Below, piece after piece: positions 53,410-62,016 of a DNA stretch of 64,000 nucleotides. Under the pieces are notes generated by a model that ran no database searches, was not told the DNA's origin, and saw nothing but the letters and a program-made list of their open reading frames with translations. Source of the DNA: JBEVJC01 sp040510375 (GTDB lineage Bacteria > Bacteroidota > Bacteroidia > Chitinophagales > Chitinophagaceae); assembly GCA_040510375.1 (NCBI GenBank), contig JBEVJC010000002.1, positions 30,270 to 94,269 on the forward strand, given 5' to 3'. The translations under genes were made by a program, and so were the position numbers. The number at the start of each line of letters is the position of its first letter. Positions within the stretch are counted from its first letter, which is position 1.

Positions 53410-54537
53410 ATGAACAGGATTTATTTGGATAATGCGGCTACCACAACGCTGGATAAGGAAGTGCTGGACGTGATGCTGCCCTACATGACAGAACATTTTG
53501 GTAACCCTTCATCGATTTATTCTTATGGAAGGGAGTCGAGGCTCGCCATAGAAACGGCCAGGAAATCAGTGGCCAGGCTGTTAAATGCCAATCCGGGTGA
53601 AATTTTTTTCACCAGTGGTGGTACAGAAAGTAATAATACGGCCATCCTATCATCCATCCGCGACCTGGGATGCCGCCATATAATCTCTTCACCGATTGAG
53701 CATCATGCTGTGCTGCATACGGTTGAACATTATGGGTGCCGCGACGGGATTACCACTTCATTTGTTAAACTGGATGAGTTGGGTCATGTGGACCTGGACG
53801 ACCTGCGCGCCCAGCTGGCCGCAAGCGGTGAACGCTGCCTGGTAAGCCTTATGCATGCAAATAACGAGATTGGTAACTTGCTGGATATAAATAAAGTGGG
53901 AGAGATCTGTAAGGAATACAACGCGATCTTCCATTCAGACTGCGTGCAGACGGTGGGTCATTATAAACTTGACCTGCGGAATACACCGGTGCATTTTATC
54001 AGTTCGGCCGGTCATAAATTCCATGGACCCAAGGGAGTGGGGATCCTGTACGTTAATGACAATATCCGGATCAAGCCGTTTATTTTCGGTGGATCACAGG
54101 AGCGTAATATGCGGGCGGGAACCGAAAACCTGTACGGGATTGTGGGTTATGCAAAGGCGCTTGAACTGGCTATTGAGCGGGTGGAAAAAGAAAGTGAATA
54201 CATTCTCGGCCTGAAAAATTATATGATCGGGGCACTTGAAAAGGCGATCCCGGGTGTAAGTTTTAACGGGGACTACAAAAACCGCTCACTCTACACCGTG
54301 TTAAGTGCTGCGTTTCCCAAAACAGAAAAATCTGAAATGATCCTGTTCAGCCTGGATATGCAGCAGGTCTGCGTATCGGGTGGGAGTGCCTGTACCAGTG
54401 GTGCCGACCAGGGATCACATGTGATCAGGGCATTGAACAATGATCCAAACCTTGTAACGGTCCGGTTTTCCTTCAGCAAGGACAATACAAAGGAAGAAAT
54501 CGATACGGTTATCGGGATGTTGAAGGATCTGATCTGA
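53410..54537 (+). CDS. Cysteine desulfurase (NifS/IscS family)
   Basis: 375 residues. The start MNRIYLDNAATTTLDKEVLDVM and GNPSSIYSYGRESR are typical. The PLP lysine lies in SSAGHKFHGPKGVG and the catalytic Cys in SGGSACTSGADQGSHV. The enzyme takes sulfur from cysteine for iron-sulfur clusters and thiolated cofactors. It is a lone gene with no iscU, sufE or thiI next to it. The divergent [2Fe-2S]/FAD genes are iron-sulfur enzymes, but the link is only by position. Confidence 0.95.
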   Translation: MNRIYLDNAATTTLDKEVLDVMLPYMTEHFGNPSSIYSYGRESRLAIETARKSVARLLNANPGEIFFTSGGTESNNTAILSSIRDLGCRHIISSPIEHHAVLHTVEHYGCRDGITTSFVKLDELGHVDLDDLRAQLAASGERCLVSLMHANNEIGNLLDINKVGEICKEYNAIFHSDCVQTVGHYKLDLRNTPVHFISSAGHKFHGPKGVGILYVNDNIRIKPFIFGGSQERNMRAGTENLYGIVGYAKALELAIERVEKESEYILGLKNYMIGALEKAIPGVSFNGDYKNRSLYTVLSAAFPKTEKSEMILFSLDMQQVCVSGGSACTSGADQGSHVIRALNNDPNLVTVRFSFSKDNTKEEIDTVIGMLKDLI

Positions 54538-54655
54538 AGACTCCCATATCGGGGAAAACAGAAAGACTTCTCAAATCCTGATTGTAATCTGATCTGACGA
54601 CGGTGTTTAATCCTGATCCGGATGCGAAAAAAACCCCGTGACCTGCTATCCTTTA

Positions 54656-54877
54656 TTAAAGGTAGTACCAGGGATTCCTCTTGGCTGAAATAATATAACG
54701 CCGGATATTCCGCCAGAAGGCGAGAAACATATACAGGATTATCGGCGATCCCAGTGTAAGGAGGGAAGTATACATGAAGTATTGCCGGATGCGGCTGGTG
54801 GCGATCCCCATCCGGTTACCGATAGCCTCGCAGACGCCATAGGCGTTCCATTCTACAAAACTTTTGAATCGGTTCAT
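54656..54877 (-). CDS. PspC-like small membrane protein
   Basis: 73 residues from ATG 54877; the extension to 54910 adds eleven residues with no support. The sequence WNAYGVCEAIGNRMGIATSRIRQYFMYTSLLTLGSPIILYMFLAFW has the PspC pattern (an N-terminal Gly-Val-x-x-x-Ile-Gly segment, a short helix, then one membrane helix). PspC-type proteins take part in membrane-stress sensing or act as small anchors. Function here is not further defined. It is isolated between the cysteine desulfurase and aconitase genes. Confidence 0.72.
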   Translation of the reverse strand: MNRFKSFVEWNAYGVCEAIGNRMGIATSRIRQYFMYTSLLTLGSPIILYMFLAFWRNIRRYIISAKRNPWYYL

Positions 54878-54965
54878 AACTCTAAGATAGCAAAAACAAT
54901 CAGATAACAAAATGCTTTACTGGCTTGTCTTCCCGCCTGTAAATCGTTTCACCGGCGTTGTAACG

Positions 54966-54997
54966 CTTGGTTATACCCCGCAATTATCCTAATTTCG
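54966..54997 (+). promoter_or_regulatory. Putative promoter of the aconitase gene
   Basis: CTTGG at 54966-54970, then about 19 nt, then TAATTTCG at 54990-54997, one base off TAnnTTTG. It would give a leader of roughly 160 nt. Confidence 0.4.
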
Positions 54998-55162
54998 CCA
55001 CACTTAAAACGTACTGATGGTCATGGTGCTGCGTGCTAAATGACTCTTGTGATTCTGGTTAAAAATAACCGCTCCGGTGAATTTTAATCTGATTGAAACG
55101 AGGAATCTGCATCCGGCCCGCCTCGGTCCTTGTTATACTTATCAATATTAAATACAGCCCTC

Positions 55163-57463
55163 ATGGTATTCGACCTCGACCTGATTAAAAAGCTTTATGC
55201 TGAAATGCCTGGCAAAGTGGATGCTGCCAGGAAGTTAACTGGAAAGCCACTCACTCTTGCAGAGAAGATCCTTTATTCACACTTATATGGTGCACAACCG
55301 GAAAAGCCCTACGGACGTGGTAAGGATTATGTTGATTTTGCACCGGACCGTGTTGCAATGCAGGATGCAACCGCACAGATGGCCCTGTTGCAGTTCAGCA
55401 CTGCGGGTCGCAGCAGGGTAGCGGTACCTTCCACCGTACACTGTGATCACCTGATACAGGCTAAGTCGGGCGCTGCTATAGATCTGGCAACAGCCAATGA
55501 AGTAAACAAGGAGGTATATGATTTCCTTTCTTCTATTTCCAACAAATACGGCATTGGTTTCTGGAAACCAGGTGCGGGAATTATCCACCAGGTGGTACTT
55601 GAAAATTATGCGTTCCCCGGTGGAATGATGATTGGTACTGATTCGCACACGCCTAATGCAGGTGGATTGGGAATGGTGGCCATTGGTGTGGGTGGTGCTG
55701 ATGCGGTGGATGTAATGGCTGGACTTCCCTGGGAGCTCAAGATGCCAAAACTGATTGGTATCAAACTTACCGGAAGGATGAGTGGATGGGTTTCTGCAAA
55801 AGATGTTATCCTTTGGGTTGCCGGTCAGCTTACAGTGAAAGGTGGTACGGGTGCGATTGTTGAATATTTCGGTTCAGGGGCTGACAGTATCAGTGCAACG
55901 GGCAAGGGTACGATCTGTAATATGGGTGCCGAGATCGGTGCTACCTGTTCCGTATTTGCCTATGATTCCAAGATGGGGGATTACCTGCGTGGCACCAGTC
56001 GCGCCGAGGTAGCGGCCCTTGCCGATGGTATCCGCGATTATCTTCGTCCCGATGAAGAAGTAATTGCAAATCCGCTTGAATATTATGACCAGGTACTTGA
56101 ACTGGACCTGGATACACTTGAACCATATGTGAATGGTCCGTTTACTCCGGATCTGGCTACGCCGATCTCTAAAATGGCGGCAGCTGTCAAAGAGAACGGA
56201 TGGCCTGAAAAACTGGAGGTGGCGCTTATCGGAAGTTGTACCAATTCTTCCTATGAAGATATCAGCCGTTCTGCTTCGATTGTGAAAGACGCAGTGAGCC
56301 AGGGTTTGAAAGCAAATTCAGAATTTACAATTACTCCGGGTTCGGAGCTGGTAAGATATACGATTGAACGTGATGGGTTCATCAATACATTTGAAAGTGT
56401 GGGTGGGGTAGTGCTGGCGAATGCTTGCGGACCTTGTATTGGTCAGTGGGCGCGTCATATCGATGATCCCAACAGGAAGAACACGATCATCACATCATTT
56501 AACCGCAATTTTGCCAAGAGGAATGATGGTCTTGCTTCAACACATGCGTTTGTGGCGAGTCCTGAGATCGTAACAGCAATGGCTATTGCGGGATCGATTG
56601 CTTTTAATCCGATTACTGATAAGCTGAAGAATGCAAAGGGGGAAGAGGTATTACTCAATGAACCTACGGGTTATGAGATGCCTCCGAAAGGTTTTGCAGT
56701 GGAGGATGCCGGATACCAGGCACCTGCGGAAGACGGCAATGAGATCAAGATCATTGTTAGTCCCGATAGTCAGCGTCTGCAGTTATTATCAGCCTTTGCG
56801 CCATGGGAGGGTACCGACCTTCTTGGTCTGAAGCTCCTGATCAAGGCGAGGGGTAAGTGTACAACGGATCATATTTCCATGGCGGGTCCATGGTTGAAGT
56901 TCCGTGGCCATCTTGACAATATCAGTAATAACATGTTGATTGGTGCGTTGAATTTCTTTAATGATAAAACGGATTCTGTAAAGAACCAGCTTACCGGCGA
57001 ATACGGTCCGGTGCCGGCTACAGCGCGCGCTTACAAAGCTGCCAATATCGGAAGTATAGTTGTGGGTGATGAAAACTATGGAGAGGGGTCGAGTCGCGAG
57101 CATGCGGCAATGGAGCCTCGTCATCTTGGTGTGCGTGCAATTCTTGTAAGAAGTTTTGCGCGGATTCATGAGACCAACTTAAAGAAACAGGGTATGCTTG
57201 CATTGACGTTTGCTGATAAGGCTGATTACGACAAGGTGCAGGAAGATGATAATATCGATATCGAATCGCTTACTACGTTTGCTCCTGGCAAGCCGTTGCG
57301 TGTTGAACTTAATCACAGCGATGGCACCAGCGATATAATTGAAGTGAATCATACCTATAATGAACAGCAGATCGAATGGTTTAAATCCGGTGGCGCATTA
57401 AATGTGATCCGCGCGGAATTTGCCCGCAAGCAGAAGGAAGAAGCGACTGCGGCTGGTAACTGA
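55163..57463 (+). CDS. acn: Aconitate hydratase
   Basis: 766 residues from ATG 55163, matching the mitochondrial-type aconitase length. The three cluster-ligand Cys residues lie in LIGSCTNSSYED and ANACGPCIGQW. Active-site segments are GTDSHTPNAGGLGMVAIGVGGADAVD and GEGSSREHAAMEPRHLG in the C-terminal swivel domain. It isomerises citrate to isocitrate in the TCA cycle. It is a single-gene unit with its own promoter-like element and a strong terminator. Many glycine and alanine codons in it use G- or T-ending forms somewhat unlike the neighbours. Confidence 0.97.
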   Translation: MVFDLDLIKKLYAEMPGKVDAARKLTGKPLTLAEKILYSHLYGAQPEKPYGRGKDYVDFAPDRVAMQDATAQMALLQFSTAGRSRVAVPSTVHCDHLIQAKSGAAIDLATANEVNKEVYDFLSSISNKYGIGFWKPGAGIIHQVVLENYAFPGGMMIGTDSHTPNAGGLGMVAIGVGGADAVDVMAGLPWELKMPKLIGIKLTGRMSGWVSAKDVILWVAGQLTVKGGTGAIVEYFGSGADSISATGKGTICNMGAEIGATCSVFAYDSKMGDYLRGTSRAEVAALADGIRDYLRPDEEVIANPLEYYDQVLELDLDTLEPYVNGPFTPDLATPISKMAAAVKENGWPEKLEVALIGSCTNSSYEDISRSASIVKDAVSQGLKANSEFTITPGSELVRYTIERDGFINTFESVGGVVLANACGPCIGQWARHIDDPNRKNTIITSFNRNFAKRNDGLASTHAFVASPEIVTAMAIAGSIAFNPITDKLKNAKGEEVLLNEPTGYEMPPKGFAVEDAGYQAPAEDGNEIKIIVSPDSQRLQLLSAFAPWEGTDLLGLKLLIKARGKCTTDHISMAGPWLKFRGHLDNISNNMLIGALNFFNDKTDSVKNQLTGEYGPVPATARAYKAANIGSIVVGDENYGEGSSREHAAMEPRHLGVRAILVRSFARIHETNLKKQGMLALTFADKADYDKVQEDDNIDIESLTTFAPGKPLRVELNHSDGTSDIIEVNHTYNEQQIEWFKSGGALNVIRAEFARKQKEEATAAGN

Positions 57464-57487
57464 TGTGTTTTTTAATCAAGGATTTTT

Positions 57488-57515
57488 AGGCGCTCCGTTG
57501 GGGCGCCTTTTTTTT
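57488..57515 (+). terminator. Terminator of aconitase
   Basis: AGGCGC/GCGCCT stem (with CC/GG extension) followed by eight T residues, 25 bp after the stop. Confidence 0.92.
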
Positions 57516-57924
57516 GTTGAAAATTGTTATGCTGTATACGGCCTGGTTGGTTCTCTGACCGTGCTCTTTATTTGGCGGGGTTTAAAGATTAACGGATGCT
57601 GTTAACACTAATTGCATTCGTTTGTTTTTATGGCCGGGATGAAAAATGAAGCGGGGTAGTCTCCGTCTGTGGAAAAATGGCGGGCCGGACCACCGGCAGG
57701 CTGCACAAATTAATCTCGCCGGTTGATGGTTGGGGTTTGGTTTGCGTGCTGGCTCGTTTGGTAATTTGTGCCTTTACGGCTGCGCCGTAAAGACGCTTGC
57801 CAGTGGTCCGTCCTGATCGCCATTTTTCCAATGCCGTAGCCTATCCCGCTCCATTTTTCACCCTCACCCCCAACATACGGATGGGTGGGGGTGCAGTCAG
57901 GAGCTGCGGTTATCCGAAAACGCT

Positions 57925-58026
57925 GGCAGTCCGCCCGACAAGGAACGAAAAGCGGGCAGTCCCCCCGACAAGGAACAAAAAAAACGGGCAATCCCCTGAC
58001 AAGGAACGAAAAAGCCAGGCAAGGGG
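57925..58026. repeat. ~31-bp tandem repeat, about 3.3 copies
   Basis: Copies at 57925, 57955, 57987 and 58018 (partial) start with GGCAGTCC or GGCAATCC and carry GACAAGGAACGAAAA or close variants. Spacing is 30-32 bp, with length differences in A-runs. Confidence 0.75.
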
Positions 58027-58115
58027 CAATGACGGCACTAGCGGCATGGCGAAAAACAGCATCCCACAACCGTAAACGACCTGCTGCCATGCCGGTAAGC
58101 CGGAGTGTCCCTTGC

Positions 58116-58225
58116 CTGCTTTTTCGGCACCGCAACCAAATGAAGTACTGCTTTTTCGGCACCGCAACCAAATGAAGTACCTGCTTTTTCGGCACCCCAA
58201 CCAAATGCACCCGCCGGCTTTTTCA
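58116..58225. repeat. ~33-bp tandem repeat, about 3.4 copies
   Basis: Copies at 58116, 58148, 58181 and a degenerate one at about 58213 share CTGCTTTTTCGGCAC and CGCAACCAAATGAAGTA-type blocks; spacing 32-33 bp. Confidence 0.8.
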
Positions 58226-58315
58226 TAATCCTAACCAACATTGCAACATTCAAAAAAACATAAACCCTTAACAACCTAACATCTCCACAACCATCCGTAT
58301 GTCCCAAATTATCCT

Positions 58316-58323
58316 TACTTTTG
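58316..58323 (+). promoter_or_regulatory. Putative -7 box for fusA
   Basis: TACTTTTG fits TAnnTTTG, 236 bp before the fusA ATG, which would give a long leader. No clear -33 element. Confidence 0.4.
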
Positions 58324-58558
58324 CGCCGCCGACAGGTGAAACCGTAAGTGCGCAGGAATTAGCGATGCAGAGGTTTTACTGGATACGGCGATCTATGAGA
58401 GTCTAATCCACATACATCAGCAGCAGGCCCGTTCCGGGTTTTGAGGTCTTCATGGCCATATCAATGCTGCTGACCAGTTTTCACAATAGTGAATTACCAG
58501 AACTAAGCTGGCCTTATAACACAAAGAATCATAAAGTAAAAATTCAAATTAATTAGTC

Positions 58559-60703
58559 ATGGCAGACTTGAAATTTCAAAGAAACTTCGGTATTGCGGCG
58601 CACATTGATGCGGGCAAGACCACTACAACAGAGCGGATCCTCCGTTACACCGGAATGATCCACCGGATTGGTGAGGTGCACGATGGTGCGGCAACAACTG
58701 ACTGGATGGAACAGGAAAAGGAACGTGGTATCACGATCACTTCGGCTGCTGTAAGCTGCCAGTGGAACTTCCCCACCAACAAAGGCAAGGAGTTCGCAGA
58801 CACCAAGAAATATTCTTTCAATATTATCGATACTCCTGGTCACGTGGATTTTACCGTAGAGGTAGAACGTTCTATGCGCGTACTGGACGGACTGATCGCC
58901 CTGTTCTCTGCAGTTGATGGTGTTGAACCTCAATCAGAAACAGTTTGGCGCCAGGCAAACCGTTATGGTGTACCCCGTATCGGATTTGTAAATAAAATGG
59001 ACCGCTCAGGTGCCGACTTCCTCAACGTGGTTAAACAGGTGAAGGAAATGCTGGGATCGAAAGCCGTTCCGCTGCAGCTGCCAATTGGTGCTGAAGATGA
59101 TTTCAGGGGTGTGGTTGATCTTATCAGGATGAAAGGGATCATCTGGCATATGGAAACGGAAGGGATGACTTTCGACGAAATCGAAATCCCTGCTGACCTG
59201 GTGGAAGAAGCACAGGAATGGAGGGCAAACCTCGTTGAAGCCATTGCTGAATACGACGATAAACTGATGGAGAAATTCTTCGAAGATCCTAACTCGATCA
59301 CCGAAGATGAAATGCATGAAGCGATCCGCAAGGCGACCATCGACCTCAGCATCGTACCAATGATGTGCGGTTCTTCATTTAAAAATAAAGGCGTACAAAC
59401 CGCCCTGGATGCGGTTTGCCGTTACCTGCCTTCACCGGTGGATATTCCTGATACCATTGGTATCAACCCAGACACGGGCGAAGAAGTTACCCGTAAGGCA
59501 GATCCAAAGGCACCGTTTGCGGCCCTTGCCTTCAAAATCATGACCGATCCGTTCGTGGGTCGTCTTGCCTTCTTCCGGGTTTATTCTGGTCACCTCGATG
59601 CGGGTTCCTACGTACTCAACGTAAGAAGCGGTAAAAAAGAAAGGATCAGCCGGATCATGAAGATGTTTGCCAACAAACAAAATCCGATCGACTTCATCGA
59701 AGCCGGTGATATCGGTGCTGCAGTTGGTTTTAAGGAAATCAAAACCGGTGATACCCTTTGTAACGAAGACTATCCGATCACACTGGAAAATATGTTTATC
59801 CCTGAACCGGTAATCGCCGTTGCAGTGGAACCTAAAACACAGGCCGACGTTGATAAAATGGGTATGGCTATTTCCAAACTGGTGGAAGAAGATCCGACCC
59901 TGCGGGTTAATACCGATGAGGACACCGGTCAGACCATCCTTCGCGGAATGGGTGAACTTCACCTGGAAATCATCATCGACCGTATGCGTCGTGAATTTAA
60001 AGTGGAAGTAAACCAGGGCGCACCCCAGGTAGCTTATAAAGAAGCATTCAATGCTACAGTTGAACACCGTGAAACACTGAAGAAACAAACAGGTGGTCGC
60101 GGTAAATTCGCCGATATCCAGTTTGCTCTCGGTCCGGTTGATGCTGAATGGAAAGCAGAAAACCCCGATAAGAGTTACCAGTTCGTTAATGACCTGTTCG
60201 GTGGATCAATCCCCCGTGAGTTCATCCCTGCGATCCAGAAGGGCTTCGAAAGCTCCATGACCTCAGGTGTACTGGCTAACTATCCGGTGGATAATATGAA
60301 AATCCGCGTATTCGATGGTAGCTTCCACGCAGTTGACTCTGATTCCATGAGCTTCGAACTTTGCGCCAAACAAGGATTCCGTGAGGCAGCCCGTAAGGCC
60401 AAACCCGTACTGCTGGAACCAATCATGAGAGTGGAAGTAATCACACCAGCCCAATACATGGGTGATGTGACAGGTGACCTTAACCGCCGTCGCGGAATGA
60501 TGGAAGGTATGGACACCCGCGCAGGTGCAGAAGTTATCAAGGCCAAGGTACCACTGAGCGAAATGTTCGGTTATGTTACCCAGCTTCGTTCACTCAGCTC
60601 CGGTCGTGCATCCTCTACCATGGAGTTCTCCCATTACGCCCCGGCTCCGAATAATATCGCCGAGGAAGTAATCGCGAAGATCAAAGGAAAAGTAAGCGCT
60701 TAA
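58559..60703 (+). CDS. fusA: Elongation factor G
   Basis: 714 residues, full length. GTPase motifs: AHIDAGKTTTTERI (P-loop), RGITITSAA (switch), DTPGHVDF and NKMDRSGADF. Domains II-V follow, including NQGAPQVAYKEAF in domain IV and the ending MTQL-like MFGYVTQLRSLSSGRASSTMEFSHY. It drives tRNA-mRNA translocation on the ribosome. It is not preceded by rpsL-rpsG and is followed by its own terminator and about 740 bp before rpsJ, so the usual str operon is split here. Codon use is that of a strongly expressed gene. Confidence 0.98.
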   Translation: MADLKFQRNFGIAAHIDAGKTTTTERILRYTGMIHRIGEVHDGAATTDWMEQEKERGITITSAAVSCQWNFPTNKGKEFADTKKYSFNIIDTPGHVDFTVEVERSMRVLDGLIALFSAVDGVEPQSETVWRQANRYGVPRIGFVNKMDRSGADFLNVVKQVKEMLGSKAVPLQLPIGAEDDFRGVVDLIRMKGIIWHMETEGMTFDEIEIPADLVEEAQEWRANLVEAIAEYDDKLMEKFFEDPNSITEDEMHEAIRKATIDLSIVPMMCGSSFKNKGVQTALDAVCRYLPSPVDIPDTIGINPDTGEEVTRKADPKAPFAALAFKIMTDPFVGRLAFFRVYSGHLDAGSYVLNVRSGKKERISRIMKMFANKQNPIDFIEAGDIGAAVGFKEIKTGDTLCNEDYPITLENMFIPEPVIAVAVEPKTQADVDKMGMAISKLVEEDPTLRVNTDEDTGQTILRGMGELHLEIIIDRMRREFKVEVNQGAPQVAYKEAFNATVEHRETLKKQTGGRGKFADIQFALGPVDAEWKAENPDKSYQFVNDLFGGSIPREFIPAIQKGFESSMTSGVLANYPVDNMKIRVFDGSFHAVDSDSMSFELCAKQGFREAARKAKPVLLEPIMRVEVITPAQYMGDVTGDLNRRRGMMEGMDTRAGAEVIKAKVPLSEMFGYVTQLRSLSSGRASSTMEFSHYAPAPNNIAEEVIAKIKGKVSA

Positions 60704-60720
60704 TCAGCTTGAATAAAAAG

Positions 60721-60747
60721 AACCCGGTCAATTGGCCGGGTTTTTTT
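60721..60747 (+). terminator. Terminator of fusA
   Basis: AACCCGG/CCGGGTT stem followed by seven T residues, 18 bp after the stop. Confidence 0.9.
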
Positions 60748-60900
60748 ATGCTTCGTAAAAATACTTAACAGCATTGGGCCTAAAAGGCAAGCATGGCACT
60801 GGATTTGCTGATTGTCGGCATATTTCTCCGTTTTTAAAATCTATATCTTTTAGTAAAGAACTATCAATATATCTGGAAAACACAATGTCAAAAAAGGTTA

Positions 60901-60928
60901 GGGACTCATTCTTGAGTCTCTTTTTTTT
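60901..60928 (+). terminator. Orphan terminator-like hairpin
   Basis: GGGACTCA/TGAGTCTC stem with a TTCT loop and eight T residues, with no gene directly upstream other than fusA, whose own terminator precedes it by about 150 bp. It may end a small RNA starting in 60750-60880; a TATCTTTT near-match to the -7 box lies at about 60844-60851. Confidence 0.55.
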
Positions 60929-61382
60929 GCATAATCCGGAAGAAAACAATGGGAAAAAGAGATAAATGACCCTAATAGCAGTATATCCATGTTAATGCTG
61001 GTGCTGTTCACGGAATTGATAAAAGAGGGAAGTGGAGGAAGGATGATTGGGGAGGTAAGTCGTGGTCGTAGTGAAGCATGTTGCCGATGCGAGTGTGAAA
61101 AACCGGGGTCGGGTTAAATTAGAAATAAAAATATTTCCGGTGCATGGCAGAGAAACTCATTGAAGGATCAGTCGCAGGTTTGCAAAAATAATGGAGGAAG
61201 GTCAGACGGGCGATGGGTTAGAGCCCGGAAAAATTACGGGGAACCAGGGTTAAAAAGGTTCCGGGGAACACTGGAAATCACCCCGCTTGCAATTTTTTTT
61301 AAATATTTACTGTCTGCAATGCCCGTCGTTATTGATATTCAGTGAATTCTTCCAGATTTTCCAAAAAAAACCTCCCCAAAGT

Positions 61383-61413
61383 TTTGCTTGTATAGTCCCT
61401 GTCCATACCTTTG
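61383..61413 (+). promoter_or_regulatory. S10 operon promoter
   Basis: TTTG at 61383-61386, a 19-nt spacer and TACCTTTG at 61406-61413: an exact match to the Bacteroidota consensus. The leader to the rpsJ ATG is about 25-30 nt and holds a small CCCAA/TTGGG hairpin (61418-61434). Confidence 0.85.
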
Positions 61414-61443
61414 CACTCCCAAAAGAAAATTGGGATTTTACCT

Positions 61444-61749
61444 ATGTCGCAGCGTATCAGAATCAAATTACAGTCTTACGATCACAACCTGGTAGATAAA
61501 TCAGCTGAAAAGATCGTCAAAACGGTTCGCAGCACCGGTGCTGTGGTAACGGGTCCGATTCCTCTTCCTACGAGGACAAAGATCTTTACTGTTTTACGTT
61601 CCCCTCACGTGAACAAGAAAAGCCGTGAGCAGTTCCAGTTGGCTACGCACAAGCGTTTACTGGATATTTACACTTCGTCCAGCCGTACGGTTGATGCGTT
61701 GAGTAAGTTGGATCTGCCAAGTGGTGTTGAGGTAGAAATCAAGGCATAA
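61444..61749 (+). CDS. rpsJ: 30S ribosomal protein S10
   Basis: 101 residues from ATG 61444 (SQRIRIKLQSYDHNLVDKSAEKIV). Normal length and signature (TVRSTGAVVTGPIPLPTRTKIFTVLRSPHVNKKSREQF). The in-frame start at 61411 falls in the promoter and is rejected. First gene of the S10 operon. A structured 267-nt gap separates it from rplC. Confidence 0.99.
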   Translation: MSQRIRIKLQSYDHNLVDKSAEKIVKTVRSTGAVVTGPIPLPTRTKIFTVLRSPHVNKKSREQFQLATHKRLLDIYTSSSRTVDALSKLDLPSGVEVEIKA

Positions 61750-62016
61750 CCCGTCAGGCCGTTTACGGAATTCTGACAGTTACGTTTTAGCTCTTATCAA
61801 TTTAAATTTCGCCATCTCTCAAAAATACTTTCCAGGGCTCCCGCCCGGTCAGTCATAGAAAAGAGCTCTGGTTTATTAACATAAAACAAGCCATTCAGGG
61901 TTTGTTTACTGCAGGTACTTCCCCATAAAGGAAAAGGTCTGTAGCAAACGGGGATTGAATTCCGGTACACTTACCGGGATGTCCCAATAATCCTGAGGGC
62001 ATAAACAGTCCTTACA
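61750..62016 (+). other. Structured gap between rpsJ and rplC
   Basis: 267 nt, unusually long for this junction. It can form a 46-nt hairpin (61904-61949, GTTTACTGCAG arm against CTGTAGCAAAC), then a 9-bp stem-loop ATTCCGGTA-CACT-TACCGGGAT (61959-61980) close to the rplC ATG. It also has a long-range AGCTCTT/AAGAGCT pairing (61789-61795 with 61861-61867). No U-run follows the stems, so they are not terminators. A binding site for a ribosomal protein or an RNA-processing site is plausible. Confidence 0.55.

Larger units (their letters stand above)
57464..58558. other. Repeat-rich 1.1-kb gap between aconitase and fusA
   Basis: It holds the aconitase terminator, two clusters of short tandem repeats (57925-58026 and 58116-58225), and a fusA leader of about 230 nt with a TACTTTTG box at 58316-58323. 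No rpsL or rpsG, normally found before fusA, is present. Long overlapping open frames on both strands here (up to 166 codons, minus) are repeat artefacts. No RNA gene was recognised. Confidence 0.6.
60704..61443. other. Long gap between fusA and the S10 operon
   Basis: 740 bp with the fusA terminator, an orphan terminator-like hairpin at 60901-60928, about 450 bp without recognised features, and the S10 promoter at 61383-61413. Short open frames at about 60746-60965 on both strands have no recognisable features. No tRNA was seen. Confidence 0.6.

Noticed and set aside
57710..58210. 166-codon minus-strand open frame and overlapping plus-strand frames in the fusA upstream gap
   Set aside because: It consists of translated tandem repeats (recurring VPKKQ and FVPCRGD-like units), differs in every frame, and lacks any family feature.
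60746..60965. Two 60-70-codon frames on opposite strands after fusA
   Set aside because: Neither has a conserved motif or good start context; they overlap each other and an apparent terminator.
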